64,000 bases of DNA, from positions 1,414,857 through 1,478,856 of the forward strand of contig NZ_CP126625.1 in assembly GCF_030219325.1 (NCBI RefSeq), in the 5' to 3' direction. The DNA is from Geothrix sp. (GTDB taxonomy: Bacteria > Acidobacteriota > Holophagae > Holophagales > Holophagaceae). The notes beneath the pieces were generated by a model. The model was not told the DNA's origin. It saw nothing but the letters and a program-made list of their open reading frames with translations, and did no database searches. The translations under genes and the position numbers were made by a program. Every line of letters begins with the position of its first letter. The stretch's first letter is position 1. Positions 1-8,310 of the stretch are shown here, piece after piece.

Positions 1-1
1 C

Positions 2-847
2 CAGTCCGTGGCCTCCGATGGCTCAGGCGTTTTCGAGACGCTGCGCGGCATCACCAAGCTCTCCCTCTCCCACATCAAGGCCCATGTCCTGGGCGAGTCC
101 CAGGTGGCGGCCCCGGCGCCCCCGGCCGACGTGCGGCCGGCCCGTCCGGAGATCGAGGCCCTCACCCTGTCGGACCTTCCCTCCGTCACCGACCTGCTGG
201 ATCTGGAGGGCTCGGCCCCCGCCGGACCCTCGGCCGGTTCCACGCCCCTGCCGGACGAGGACGACGACAGCGGGTTCTTCATCGAGGCGCCGGTGCTCCC
301 GGAGCATCCCGGGATGGCCGCAGACGACATCGCCTTCCTGATGGACGAGGGGGAATCCCTGCCTCCGGCGGCCCTGCCCGAGGTTGAAGAGCTTCCCGTT
401 CCAGCCTTCGAGCCTGAGCCTGTGCAGGCGTCTGAACTGGTCCCACCTCCAGCCGAGGTCGCCCCGGAGGTGGCGGAGGAGCCGGAACCGGCAATTCCCG
501 TTGAAGTCCATACAACTCCGCGTCCCGCCAAGGTCGGCGTGAAGATGGACCCGCTGGCCGCCCTGGCCTCCCTGAATGTGGAGACCAAGCGCCTCCCCGC
601 CAAGCCCAAGGCCGTGGACCACAAGGATGCGATCAACTCCCTCATGGGCGAGCTGACTCTGGTGGGACGATCCGGTGCCCCTTCGGTCCTGCGCCTGGAG
701 GTCCCCCCGGAAGTGGATGGGCATGAGATCGAGGTCGTGGTCCAGCTTCGGCACCAGGGTCAGGTTCTGGTGGAAGGCCAAGTCCGCCGTCCGGCGCCCG
801 GGAAGGGCAGCACGGCCAAGCTCAGCGTCGAGATGAAGCGGAGCTGA
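2..847 (+). CDS. C-terminal part of an acidic, proline-rich protein of unknown function (5' end outside window)
   Basis: The reading frame is open from the first complete codon at base 2, so the true start probably lies upstream; a GTG at 8 is the first possible start inside the window. What is visible is a short helical stretch, then about 150 residues rich in Pro, Ala, Glu and Val (a linker-like region), then a basic segment and a C-terminal block of about 75 residues with alternating hydrophobic residues that looks like a small beta-domain. No family is recognised. The next gene starts one base after the stop codon, so the two are probably co-transcribed. Confidence 0.6.
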   Translation, partial: QSVASDGSGVFETLRGITKLSLSHIKAHVLGESQVAAPAPPADVRPARPEIEALTLSDLPSVTDLLDLEGSAPAGPSAGSTPLPDEDDDSGFFIEAPVLPEHPGMAADDIAFLMDEGESLPPAALPEVEELPVPAFEPEPVQASELVPPPAEVAPEVAEEPEPAIPVEVHTTPRPAKVGVKMDPLAALASLNVETKRLPAKPKAVDHKDAINSLMGELTLVGRSGAPSVLRLEVPPEVDGHEIEVVVQLRHQGQVLVEGQVRRPAPGKGSTAKLSVEMKRS

Positions 848-848
848 G

Positions 849-1430
849 GTGCGCCTGCCCATCCTGATCTGGCTGGCGGTGTCCCCGTGCTTCGCGTCCA
901 TGCCCGGCTGGTGGACCACCTTCACCAGGATGCCCTCCCTGGAGAGCCGCTTCCGGCAGGAGAGCGACAGCCTGGTGTTCGGCAAGCTGGCCCGTCAGGG
1001 GCGCCTGGCCCTGGCCCGGGGCGGGCGGCTGCGGGTCACCTACGAGGGCGGGCTCACCGTCACCTGTGATGGGCGCCATCTGGTGCAGTACGACCCGGAT
1101 ACGCGGACGGCCCAGCGGGTGGAGCTGGCCCGGGCGGTGCGCGATTTTCCCCTGCTGGGCATCCTCCTGGATCCGGCCCGCCTCGACCGGCTGTACAAGG
1201 CGGAGTCCCTCGGTGGCGAGGCCGTGAAGCTCTCGCCCAGGGAGCCGGGCCTGCCCGAACTGAACCTCACGGGGCGCAAGGGTCTCCTGCATTCCCTGGC
1301 CTGGACCGATCCCTCCGGGGCGCGCCAGACCCTGGAGCTGCTCGATCCGAAGTCGCCGGCCCCCTTGGCGCCGGACGCATTCAAGCTACAGGTTCCGGCG
1401 GGCACCCGCTGGTCTACTCCGAACGGCTGA
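849..1430 (+). CDS. LolA-like outer-membrane lipoprotein carrier family protein
   Basis: A 193-residue protein beginning at a GTG one base after the preceding stop. Residues 1-17 form a hydrophobic, signal-peptide-like stretch. The body has the LolA layout: a segment like ESRFRQESDSLVFGKLARQG, then the strand with LRVTYEGG, a 'cDGrhLvqYdP' stretch, and short beta strands to the end. LolA proteins carry lipoproteins across the periplasm to the outer membrane, which would make this a diderm organism. The identification rests on pattern recognition of the fold, not on a unique motif. The last 17 bases overlap the convergent HAD phosphatase gene. Confidence 0.65.
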   Translation: MRLPILIWLAVSPCFASMPGWWTTFTRMPSLESRFRQESDSLVFGKLARQGRLALARGGRLRVTYEGGLTVTCDGRHLVQYDPDTRTAQRVELARAVRDFPLLGILLDPARLDRLYKAESLGGEAVKLSPREPGLPELNLTGRKGLLHSLAWTDPSGARQTLELLDPKSPAPLAPDAFKLQVPAGTRWSTPNG

Positions 1431-2115
1431 AGGCGTCGAAGCGCTCGGGCTGCGGAAAGCGGATCCGGAGCCAGGCATCGAGGTCGGCGACCGTGTCGAA
1501 GATCCTGGCGGCCCCGGCCCTGGTCAGTTCTTCGCGGCTGCCGTAGCCCCAGCCCACGCCGATGGCCTCCAGGCCATGATCCAGGGCGGCCACCATGTCC
1601 AGGCCCCGGTCGCCGATGAAGACGCCCCCGGGCCAGATGGTGCCCCGCTCCGCCAGACCTCCCAGCACCTCGGTCTTGGGCTGCCAGCGGCCTTTCAAGG
1701 TGCTGCCGAAGATGTCGTCGAAGATCAGGTTCAGGTCGAACTGGTAGGCGATGCGCCGGGCGAAGAGGCTGGGCTTGGCGGATACGACGTAGATGCGGTG
1801 GCCCTGGCGCTTCAGGCGGTGCAGCAGGTGGAAGACGCCTGGGTAGAGCTCGTGCTCGAAGACCCCGTCCTGCCGGTAGCGCTCCCAGTAGAAGTCGAGG
1901 GCCGCCTCCAGCCGCTCGGGGTCCTCGAGGCCCCGGAGGGAAGCCAGGGACTCCCGCATGCCCAAGCCGATCCAGCCCCGGATGGTGGCCTCGTCCGGCA
2001 GCTGCAGGTCGAAGGCCTCGCAGGTCTTCGCAAGGCAGTTTTGCACGCCGAGCAGGGGATCCACGAGGGTCCCGTCGAGGTCGAAGCAGACGAGCCCGGG
2101 AGTCGCCGCGGTCAT
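1414..2115 (-). CDS. HAD-superfamily phosphatase (phosphoglycolate phosphatase-like)
   Basis: A 233-residue HAD hydrolase. Motif I is FDLDGTLVD near the N-terminus (catalytic Asp pair), followed by a helical cap domain at about residues 20-90. Motif II is the VVSAKP stretch, a Lys lies in the region RWQPKTEVL, and motif IV is VFIGDRGLDMVAA. This is the Gph/PpaX-type layout (C1 cap), so small phosphorylated metabolites such as 2-phosphoglycolate are the likely substrates, but HAD substrate prediction is unreliable. It is the last gene of a long minus-strand run and starts 6 bases after the ppa stop, so the two are surely co-transcribed; pyrophosphatase and phosphatase activities fit a housekeeping pair. 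Confidence 0.8.
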   Translation of the reverse strand: MTAATPGLVCFDLDGTLVDPLLGVQNCLAKTCEAFDLQLPDEATIRGWIGLGMRESLASLRGLEDPERLEAALDFYWERYRQDGVFEHELYPGVFHLLHRLKRQGHRIYVVSAKPSLFARRIAYQFDLNLIFDDIFGSTLKGRWQPKTEVLGGLAERGTIWPGGVFIGDRGLDMVAALDHGLEAIGVGWGYGSREELTRAGAARIFDTVADLDAWLRIRFPQPERFDAFSRSE

Positions 2116-2121
2116 GCAGCC

Positions 2122-2652
2122 CTACTTCTTCTGCTGCTGCTTGGTGTAATTCTCGATGGAAGCTCGCACGAAGGCGTGGGCCTCGTCCTTGCCGCCCCAG
2201 CCGTCGCTGGAGACGCTCTTCCGCTCGAGATCCTTGTAGGTGAGGAAGAAGTGCTCCACCTCGAGGAGGAAGTGCGGCGGCAGGTCGCTGCGCGACGTCA
2301 CGTGGGCGTAGGTGGGGTCGTCCGTGGCCACGGCGAGGATCTTGGCGTCATGGCCCTTGTCGTCGGTCATGCGCAGCAGGCCGATGGGCCGGGCGCGGAT
2401 CACCACGCCGGGGTAGGTGGAGCCGTTGATGAGCACGAGGATGTCGGCCGGATCGCCATCATCCGCGAGGGTGCCCGGAATGAACCCGTACTCGGCCGGG
2501 TAGTGGAAGGGCGAGAAGAGCACGCGGTCCACGTGCACCAGGCCCGTGTGGTGGTCGATTTCGTACTTGATGCGCGATCCGGTCGGGATTTCGATGATCG
2601 CGTTGACGATTTCGGGCGCCTGGTTGCCGGGGTGGAGATGGATGAAGGACAT
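2122..2652 (-). CDS. ppa: Inorganic pyrophosphatase (family I)
   Basis: A 176-residue cytoplasmic enzyme that hydrolyses pyrophosphate to phosphate and drives biosynthetic reactions forward. The family I signature D-G-D-P-A-D is visible in the middle of the protein, preceded by EIPTGSRIKYE and HYPAEYGFIPGT, both conserved in bacterial Ppa. The length matches the family. The ATG at 2652 is chosen because it begins the conserved N-terminus and has a GGAG 6 bases upstream; an in-frame start 30 bases further out adds a non-conserved tail. The gene lies 45 bases after the histidine kinase stop and 6 bases before the HAD gene. Confidence 0.95.
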   Translation of the reverse strand: MSFIHLHPGNQAPEIVNAIIEIPTGSRIKYEIDHHTGLVHVDRVLFSPFHYPAEYGFIPGTLADDGDPADILVLINGSTYPGVVIRARPIGLLRMTDDKGHDAKILAVATDDPTYAHVTSRSDLPPHFLLEVEHFFLTYKDLERKSVSSDGWGGKDEAHAFVRASIENYTKQQQKK

Positions 2653-2697
2653 GGGCGCTCCGCGAGGGATCGATGTTCGCATGGTCCACGACCGGCG

Positions 2698-3783
2698 TCA
2701 CGCGCGGGAGGCCGCCGCCAGCCGCAGGTGCACCGTGGTTCCGCGGCCCATCTGGCTTTCGATGAAGAGCAGGCCGCCGTGGGCCACGATGATGCGGTGG
2801 CAGACGGCGAGCCCCAGTCCGGTGCCGCCTCCGAAGGTGCTGAAGAAGGGATCGAACACCTTCGCCAGGGCCTCCTCCGGGATGCCGCAGCCGTTGTCGG
2901 TGAGCGTCAGGTGCCAGCAGGGCTGGCCCTCCAGCCGCTCCTCGACGGCGGACAGGATGATGCGCGGGGCCTCGGCATCCTCGAGCGCGCGGATGGCGTT
3001 CTGGAGCAGGTTCTGGGCGACCTGGCGCAGGAGGTCGGGATCGCCGAGCCAGGTGGCCTGCTCGGGGATCTGGTTCTCCCAGGGGACGGCTTCGGCCAGC
3101 GTCGCGCTGCGCAGCGTCTCCTCCCAGAAGCTCCGCAGGGGCAGGGTGCCCTCCTTGGGGTGCAGGTCCCGGGTGAAGGCCAGGGTGTTGCCGACCACGC
3201 TGTTCAGCCGGCCCACGCCCTCCTGCATCTTCCGGGCGAGCTCCAGCGGGCCGGCCTGCTCCGCGAGATCCTCCACGAGCATCCCGGAGAAGAGGGCCAG
3301 GCTGCCCAGGGGATTCCGGATCTCGTGGGCCAGCTCCGCGGCCATGCGGCCCATGGCGGCCAGGCGGTCTTCGCGGGTGGCCTGCTGGGCGCGCAGCACG
3401 GCCTCCGTGACGTCCCGCAGCGTGACGATGGTGCCACCGTGGGGGGCGGACCGCCGCTCCTCCTCGAAGATCAGCTCGCGCCCTTCCGCGGTCTGGACCC
3501 GGCGCTGGCCACCTGGGCTGCCGGCTTCCCAGGGCGCAGGTCCCTGCAGGAAGCGGCCCTCCAGGCCCTGGGGCCGGTTGGTGAACCGCAGGGAGCCGTC
3601 TTCGGCCAGCACCCAGATGGCGAAGGGGACCGCTTCGAGGACGGTCTGCAACTCGCCCTGGAGCTGCCCCAGCTGGGACTGGAGGGCCTCGTAGCGGGTC
3701 TGGAGGTGTTCGGAGGCCGCCGTGAAGGCCTCGAAGGCTTCGAGCAGCTGGCGGGGATCGGGATGGGTCTGGGCCCCCGTCAC
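2698..3783 (-). CDS. Cytoplasmic PAS-type sensor histidine kinase
   Basis: A 361-residue kinase without membrane segments. It has an N-terminal coiled coil (about 10-50), a PAS-like domain (about 45-130), a HisKA dimerisation domain with phospho-acceptor H153 in LAHEIRNPLGSL, and an HATPase_c domain with the N box NLLQNAIRAL, the G1 box DNGCGIPEE and the G2 box GTGLGLAV. This is the NtrB-like class. The start is the GTG at 3783, which overlaps the stop of the HEAT-repeat gene in a GTGA; longer frames upstream only shadow that gene. No response regulator lies nearby, so the partner is unknown. Coupling to the HEAT, HD and hutH genes suggests a shared signalling role. Confidence 0.9.
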   Translation of the reverse strand: MTGAQTHPDPRQLLEAFEAFTAASEHLQTRYEALQSQLGQLQGELQTVLEAVPFAIWVLAEDGSLRFTNRPQGLEGRFLQGPAPWEAGSPGGQRRVQTAEGRELIFEEERRSAPHGGTIVTLRDVTEAVLRAQQATREDRLAAMGRMAAELAHEIRNPLGSLALFSGMLVEDLAEQAGPLELARKMQEGVGRLNSVVGNTLAFTRDLHPKEGTLPLRSFWEETLRSATLAEAVPWENQIPEQATWLGDPDLLRQVAQNLLQNAIRALEDAEAPRIILSAVEERLEGQPCWHLTLTDNGCGIPEEALAKVFDPFFSTFGGGTGLGLAVCHRIIVAHGGLLFIESQMGRGTTVHLRLAAASRA

Positions 3784-6146
3784 GGCTGCACCGGGCGGTC
3801 CAGCAGGCGACGCATGACCTCGCGATCTTCGCCCTTGGATTCGCCTTCCACGGCCTTCCTCAGGGCCGCAAGGGCATCCGGCGTGCCCAGGGCGGCCAGG
3901 GCCTTCGCGGCGGCCAACCGGATGGGCTGCGATTCGCCACCGCCGAAGAAGCCCTTGCGGCGCAGGCACTCCAGGAGGACCGGCAGGGACTTCGCGGAGG
4001 CGATGTGGCCGAGGGTGTCCAGGGCCTGGATGCGCAGCTTCTCGATGATGCGTTTGTCCTGGGCCAGCTCCGTGACCTGGGGCAGGCTGCCCTCCGATCT
4101 CAGCTGCCCCAGGGCGAAGAGGATCTCCTGCATGGTCTCCAGGTCGGTGTCCTTCATCTGGGCGACCAGGTGCGGTTCGGCCACGGGACCGCCCAGCTTC
4201 CAGAGGGCGCGCACCGCCGTGCGGCGCACCCTGGGCTCGGGGTGGCGGAGCAGGGGGAGGATGGCGGGGACGCAGCCGGCATCGCCGAGGTCCGAGAGGA
4301 GCATGAGGGCGTTCCGCACCAGGAACCAGGCCGGCGCGGTCAGGGCGTGCATCAGGGCGGGCAGGGCCATGGGTCCCATGCTCCGGACCGACTCGACCAG
4401 GCGGCCGCGCCGCGTGCGGTCGTTCTCCTCTCCGAGCCGGGCCACCAGGTGCCGGGCCATGGGATCGCCGATGAATTCGAAGTAGGGATGGACCTCGAGG
4501 ATCATCTGATCCCGTTCCAGGGCGAAGGCCCGGGCGATGGCCGCGTCGAGCAGGGGGGGGCGCTGGAGGGAGGTCCGGAGCCGGGCGAGGGCATCGTTCC
4601 GCCAGGGATGCTGCTCCTCCAGGAAGGCGCAGAGCCCCTCGAGTTCGTGGAGATCGGAAAGCACCGGGGCGAGCTCTCCACGCTGGACCAGGGCCGCGAG
4701 CAGGGACTCCAGGGCCTCGGTGGACCAGCGGTGGACCGGGGGCTCCGGTTCCCAGGCGAAGTGGGCCCTCAGCCCTTCTGCGAGGGGGCCCTCGCCTTCC
4801 GGTGGCAGGCCCGGATCGTGGGCCCAGCGGGTCACGCCGTTGAGGGTCTGGATGGCCTTGAGGCGGAGCTCCGACTGGTCACTGCGGAGGGTCTCCAGGA
4901 GCACTTCCTGGATGCGGACGAAGTCGTCGAAGCGCCGCAGGTCCAGCAGCTCGCGCAGGAGGGCCAGGCGCTCCTCCAGGCTCAGCTCGAACAGATGGCC
5001 CTGCTCGAGCACCTTGAGCAGCTTGGCCTCCAGGCTGAGGGCCTCCCACTCCAGGTGACGCAGGATGGCCTCGGCCTGGGTGGGGTCCTGTCCGGCCAGG
5101 CGCAGGTGCGAGGACAGGGTGCGGACGAGCCGCTCCCGGTCGGCGATGGGTCGGAGGATGTCCTGGAGGGGGCCCCGCAGCTGGGCCCAGGTGGTTCCCT
5201 GGGCCAGGACCGTGCTGGTGGCCACGGCGAGGACCTCACCCGCCAGGGCCTTCACCCCCAGGGCCAGCCCCGCGGGATGTTCGGGGAGGCTGCCCAGGCC
5301 GGCCAGGAGGCCCAGCTGGGCTTCCGGGCTGAGTCCCATCAGCACCTGGCGCAGGGTCCCGAGCTGGCCGGGGGTCGGCATGCCCTCGCCGAGCCCGAGC
5401 TCCCGTCCCAGGGGGCCGAGGCCGCTCAGGTCCGAGGGGCCGAAGCCGGCCAGGGGCCCGGAGCCCCCATCGTCGAAGAGACCCCCGATGGATCCGCTGT
5501 CCCCGCCCAGGGTGCCGCTGCTGGTTCCTCCCGCCGCAGGGCCGAACGATGAGGCTCCGGTCGCCCGTTGGGTCGAGCCGCTCGTGGAGGTGGCCCCTTT
5601 GGCGATGGAGCTCAGCATGGCGTCCCGGATGAACTTGACGAGGTTCTCCGGTGAGGGGGAGGGCGCGACCGGCGGGGCCGGTGACAGGGCCGGCGCCTTC
5701 TCCGAGCCGAAGTCCTCCCCTTCGGAAATCTCCTGGTAGCGGGTCTGGGAAACCTTGATGTTCACCACGCCCGAGGATCGGAGCAGGGCCTCGAAGCCAC
5801 CCTGCTCCTCCAGCTTCGGGGGCTTGGTGGCCAGGCCCTCGAGGAAGGTGAGCAGCTCGTCCGGCCGGACGCCCCGCTCGAAGACGAAGCCGCTGATGCC
5901 CCGCTCGGAGACCAGCCTCACGAGGGCAGCGACGTGGGGGCTGCGGGTGTCCTGCACCTGCCCGTCCACGAAGGCCTTGGTGCCGGACACCACGAACTGC
6001 AGGCGCCCCGGCTGGAGCAGCCACCGCTCGAAGGCGGCATGGGCTCCGGCGAGGCCCTCCTGGGCCCGGGGGTGCTGGGCGGTGTACATCTGCAGCGCCT
6101 TGAGGGCCACGGCCAGACTCTGGGCGAGCTGCAGGAAGTCGCTCAT
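3780..6146 (-). CDS. Large HEAT-repeat scaffold protein with Gly/Ser-rich linker
   Basis: A 788-residue protein. Residues 1-170 form a mixed domain that starts with a long helix (MSDFLQLAQSLAVALKALQM). Residues of about 190-285 are a low-complexity stretch rich in Gly, Ser, Ala and Pro. The rest is helical, and the last 200 residues show HEAT/PBS-lyase-type repeats (for example 'HPEPRVRRTAVRALWKLGG' and a later 'IRLAAAKALAALG'). Such repeats usually bind other proteins, so a scaffold role is inferred; no catalytic motif is seen. The ATG at 6146 overlaps the HD gene stop in an ATGA, and its own stop overlaps the kinase start in a GTGA, so expression is tightly coupled to both. Confidence 0.8.
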   Translation of the reverse strand: MSDFLQLAQSLAVALKALQMYTAQHPRAQEGLAGAHAAFERWLLQPGRLQFVVSGTKAFVDGQVQDTRSPHVAALVRLVSERGISGFVFERGVRPDELLTFLEGLATKPPKLEEQGGFEALLRSSGVVNIKVSQTRYQEISEGEDFGSEKAPALSPAPPVAPSPSPENLVKFIRDAMLSSIAKGATSTSGSTQRATGASSFGPAAGGTSSGTLGGDSGSIGGLFDDGGSGPLAGFGPSDLSGLGPLGRELGLGEGMPTPGQLGTLRQVLMGLSPEAQLGLLAGLGSLPEHPAGLALGVKALAGEVLAVATSTVLAQGTTWAQLRGPLQDILRPIADRERLVRTLSSHLRLAGQDPTQAEAILRHLEWEALSLEAKLLKVLEQGHLFELSLEERLALLRELLDLRRFDDFVRIQEVLLETLRSDQSELRLKAIQTLNGVTRWAHDPGLPPEGEGPLAEGLRAHFAWEPEPPVHRWSTEALESLLAALVQRGELAPVLSDLHELEGLCAFLEEQHPWRNDALARLRTSLQRPPLLDAAIARAFALERDQMILEVHPYFEFIGDPMARHLVARLGEENDRTRRGRLVESVRSMGPMALPALMHALTAPAWFLVRNALMLLSDLGDAGCVPAILPLLRHPEPRVRRTAVRALWKLGGPVAEPHLVAQMKDTDLETMQEILFALGQLRSEGSLPQVTELAQDKRIIEKLRIQALDTLGHIASAKSLPVLLECLRRKGFFGGGESQPIRLAAAKALAALGTPDALAALRKAVEGESKGEDREVMRRLLDRPVQP

Positions 6147-6823
6147 GGGGGCGTCATCTCCGCAGGGTCGGACCACTCGCGCCGGAGCTGGGCGTAGTGG
6201 GCTTCGAGGAAGGCGAGGCGGCGCCGGCCCTCCTCCCGGGCCGGTTCGGTGTTGAAGCTGGTGGTGATGCTCCGGGCCAGATCCAGCCAGGCCGTGCCGC
6301 GGCGGAGGATCTCCGCCGTGGTGATGGGCTGGAAGGCCCCGCTGATGCAGCCGAAGTGGATGAGGCTGGCCGCGCCGATCTTGCTGAGCTTGTCGCAGTC
6401 CCAGAGACAGGCCGTCTCGAGGGGCTCCAGCCGCTTCGTGAGCTTGAGGCCGACGTGGTGCTCGATGGCATGGCGCACGGCGGGGATCTTTTCCGCCGGG
6501 AAGTCGGTCCCGGCCAGGATCTCCGCCACCTTGGCGGAGGCGTCCTGGGCATGCGAATCCTTCGCGTGGGGATCCTTCAGGCGCTTGGCCACGTCGTGCA
6601 GCCAGGCCGCGCACTCCACCACTTCGGCATCGGCCCCCGTGGCGGGGGCCAGCCAGCGCGCCAGCAGCACGGCTGCGTAGGTGTGCTCGAAACGGTAGTT
6701 GAAGATGGGTTGGTAGGTGCCTTCCACTTCATGGCCGATGCCCCAGAACCGGATCGAGTCCGCGTCTGAGAAACGCCGCAGCGCTTGTTCGCAGGCGCTC
6801 CGCCAGGGAGTGGGCTGGGTCAT
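6143..6823 (-). CDS. HD-domain phosphohydrolase
   Basis: A 226-residue HD-superfamily protein. Metal-binding residues are visible: H47 in RFEHTYAA, the H76-D77 pair in AAWLHDVAK, His residues around 118-123 in RHAIEHHVG, and D144 in WDCDKLSKIG. These follow the H...HD...D pattern of metal-dependent phosphohydrolases; substrates in this superfamily range from nucleotides to cyclic nucleotides, so the reaction is unknown. It overlaps both neighbours by 4 bases (the hutH stop upstream, the HEAT start downstream). Confidence 0.85.
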   Translation of the reverse strand: MTQPTPWRSACEQALRRFSDADSIRFWGIGHEVEGTYQPIFNYRFEHTYAAVLLARWLAPATGADAEVVECAAWLHDVAKRLKDPHAKDSHAQDASAKVAEILAGTDFPAEKIPAVRHAIEHHVGLKLTKRLEPLETACLWDCDKLSKIGAASLIHFGCISGAFQPITTAEILRRGTAWLDLARSITTSFNTEPAREEGRRRLAFLEAHYAQLRREWSDPAEMTPP

Positions 6824-8310
6824 GGTTGGGCTGCCTCATAGGCGCAGAGGGCGCCGAGGGTTTTGTTGATCTCCTCAAACATGACCCGGTCGGCCCAGGG
6901 TGCGCAAGCCTCGGATAGGCGGTCCATCAAAGGCTGCAGGCCCTTGGCCGGGGCCAGGCCGATGATGCGGAGGCCCTCCAGGGCCATGCGGGCCTCGATG
7001 GCCAGCACCTGCTCCAGGGCATCCACGGCCCGCAGCAGCTTGCGGGCTGCGATGGGGCCCATGCTCACATGGTCCTCCTTGCCGGCGCTGGTGGGGATGG
7101 TGTCCACGCAGGCCGGGTGGGCCAGGCCCTTCATCTCGCTGACCAAGGCGGCCGAGGTGACGTGGGCCATCATGAACCCGGATTCCAGACCGCCGTTCTG
7201 GGTGAGGAAGGCAGGCAGGTCCGAGTAGGCCGGGTTCACCAGGCGCTCCTGGCGCCGCTCGGAGATGCTGGCGAGATCGGCCGCCGCGATGGCGAGCACG
7301 TCGCAGGCGAAGGCGGGGTACTGGCCGTGGAAGTTGCCGCCGGAGCGGGATTCCTGGGTATCCGTGAAGATCATGGGATTGTCGGTGGCACTGTTGAGTT
7401 CCCGCTCAAGAATGGCACCGGCAAATTGAAGCGCATCGCGGGTGACGCCGTGCACCTGGGGGATGCAGCGCAGGCTGTAGGCGTCCTGCACGCGGTGGCA
7501 GTCCTGGTGGCTGTCGGCGATGGCGCTGGTGGTGCCGAGGATGCTGCGCATGTGCTCGGCCACGGCGATCTGGCCGGGGTGGGGACGGGCGGCGTGGATG
7601 CGCGGATCGAAGGCGGCGCGGGTGCCCCGCAGGGCCTCCAGGCTGAGGGCGGCGATCTCGTCCGCCAGTCCCGCCAGGCGCGTGAACTTCTCCACCGCCA
7701 GGTTGCCCAGCGACGTGATGAGCTGGGTGCCGTTGATGAGGGCCAGGCCCTCCTTGGCCTGCAGCGTCACAGGCTGAAGGCCGGCCTGGGCCAGGGCTGC
7801 TCCACCGGGAACCTGCTTTTCACCAGACCAGGCCAAGCCTTCACCGACCAGCAGCAGGGCCATGTGGGCCAGGGGGGCCAGGTCGCCGCTGGCGCCGACG
7901 CTGCCCTGGCTGGGCACCACGGGCACCACGTCGCGGTTTAGGCACTCCGTGAGCAGGCGGATGGGCTCGGGGCGGATGCCGCTGTGGGCCTTCAGCAGGC
8001 AGTTGATGCGGGCGGCCATGAGGGCGCGGGTCTGGTGCCTGGGCAGGGGCTCACCCACGCCGGCGGCGTGGCTGCGGATGAGGTTGAGCTGCAGCTGCTG
8101 CAGCTGGTCCGGCGCGATGACCACGGTGGCGAACTGGCCAAAGCCGGTGTTGATGCCATAGACCGTGCGGCCCTCAGCCACGATGCGGTCCACCACGGCG
8201 CGGTTCTCGGCGACGAGGGCGAGCGCGCCCTCGTCGAGCGTGACGCCTTCTCCGGCGGCGATGCGCGCCAACAGGGGCGCGGTCAGTGAGTGGCCATCGA
8301 GGTGGATCAT
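6820..8310 (-). CDS. hutH: Histidine ammonia-lyase
   Basis: A 496-residue enzyme that eliminates ammonia from L-histidine to give urocanate. The Ala-Ser-Gly triad that cyclises into the MIO prosthetic group is residues 140-142 in GSVGASGDLAPLAHM, and the catalytic Tyr lies in TVYGINTGFG. Other conserved blocks are SATDNPMIF and GNFHGQYPAF. The length is close to that of bacterial HutH (about 500-510). The ATG at 8310 begins the conserved N-terminus and overlaps the MFS stop as ATGA. No hutU, hutI or hutG is in the window, so either the rest of the pathway is elsewhere or urocanate serves another purpose. The closely related aromatic ammonia-lyases are an alternative, but the overall match is to HutH. 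Confidence 0.93.
   Translation of the reverse strand: MIHLDGHSLTAPLLARIAAGEGVTLDEGALALVAENRAVVDRIVAEGRTVYGINTGFGQFATVVIAPDQLQQLQLNLIRSHAAGVGEPLPRHQTRALMAARINCLLKAHSGIRPEPIRLLTECLNRDVVPVVPSQGSVGASGDLAPLAHMALLLVGEGLAWSGEKQVPGGAALAQAGLQPVTLQAKEGLALINGTQLITSLGNLAVEKFTRLAGLADEIAALSLEALRGTRAAFDPRIHAARPHPGQIAVAEHMRSILGTTSAIADSHQDCHRVQDAYSLRCIPQVHGVTRDALQFAGAILERELNSATDNPMIFTDTQESRSGGNFHGQYPAFACDVLAIAAADLASISERRQERLVNPAYSDLPAFLTQNGGLESGFMMAHVTSAALVSEMKGLAHPACVDTIPTSAGKEDHVSMGPIAARKLLRAVDALEQVLAIEARMALEGLRIIGLAPAKGLQPLMDRLSEACAPWADRVMFEEINKTLGALCAYEAAQP

Noticed and set aside
1576-4485. A 969-codon open frame on the plus strand opposite the HAD, ppa, kinase and HEAT genes
   Set aside because: It is antisense to four well-supported genes; its product is low-complexity and rich in Gly, Ala, Gln and Val, as expected for shadow frames in GC-rich DNA.
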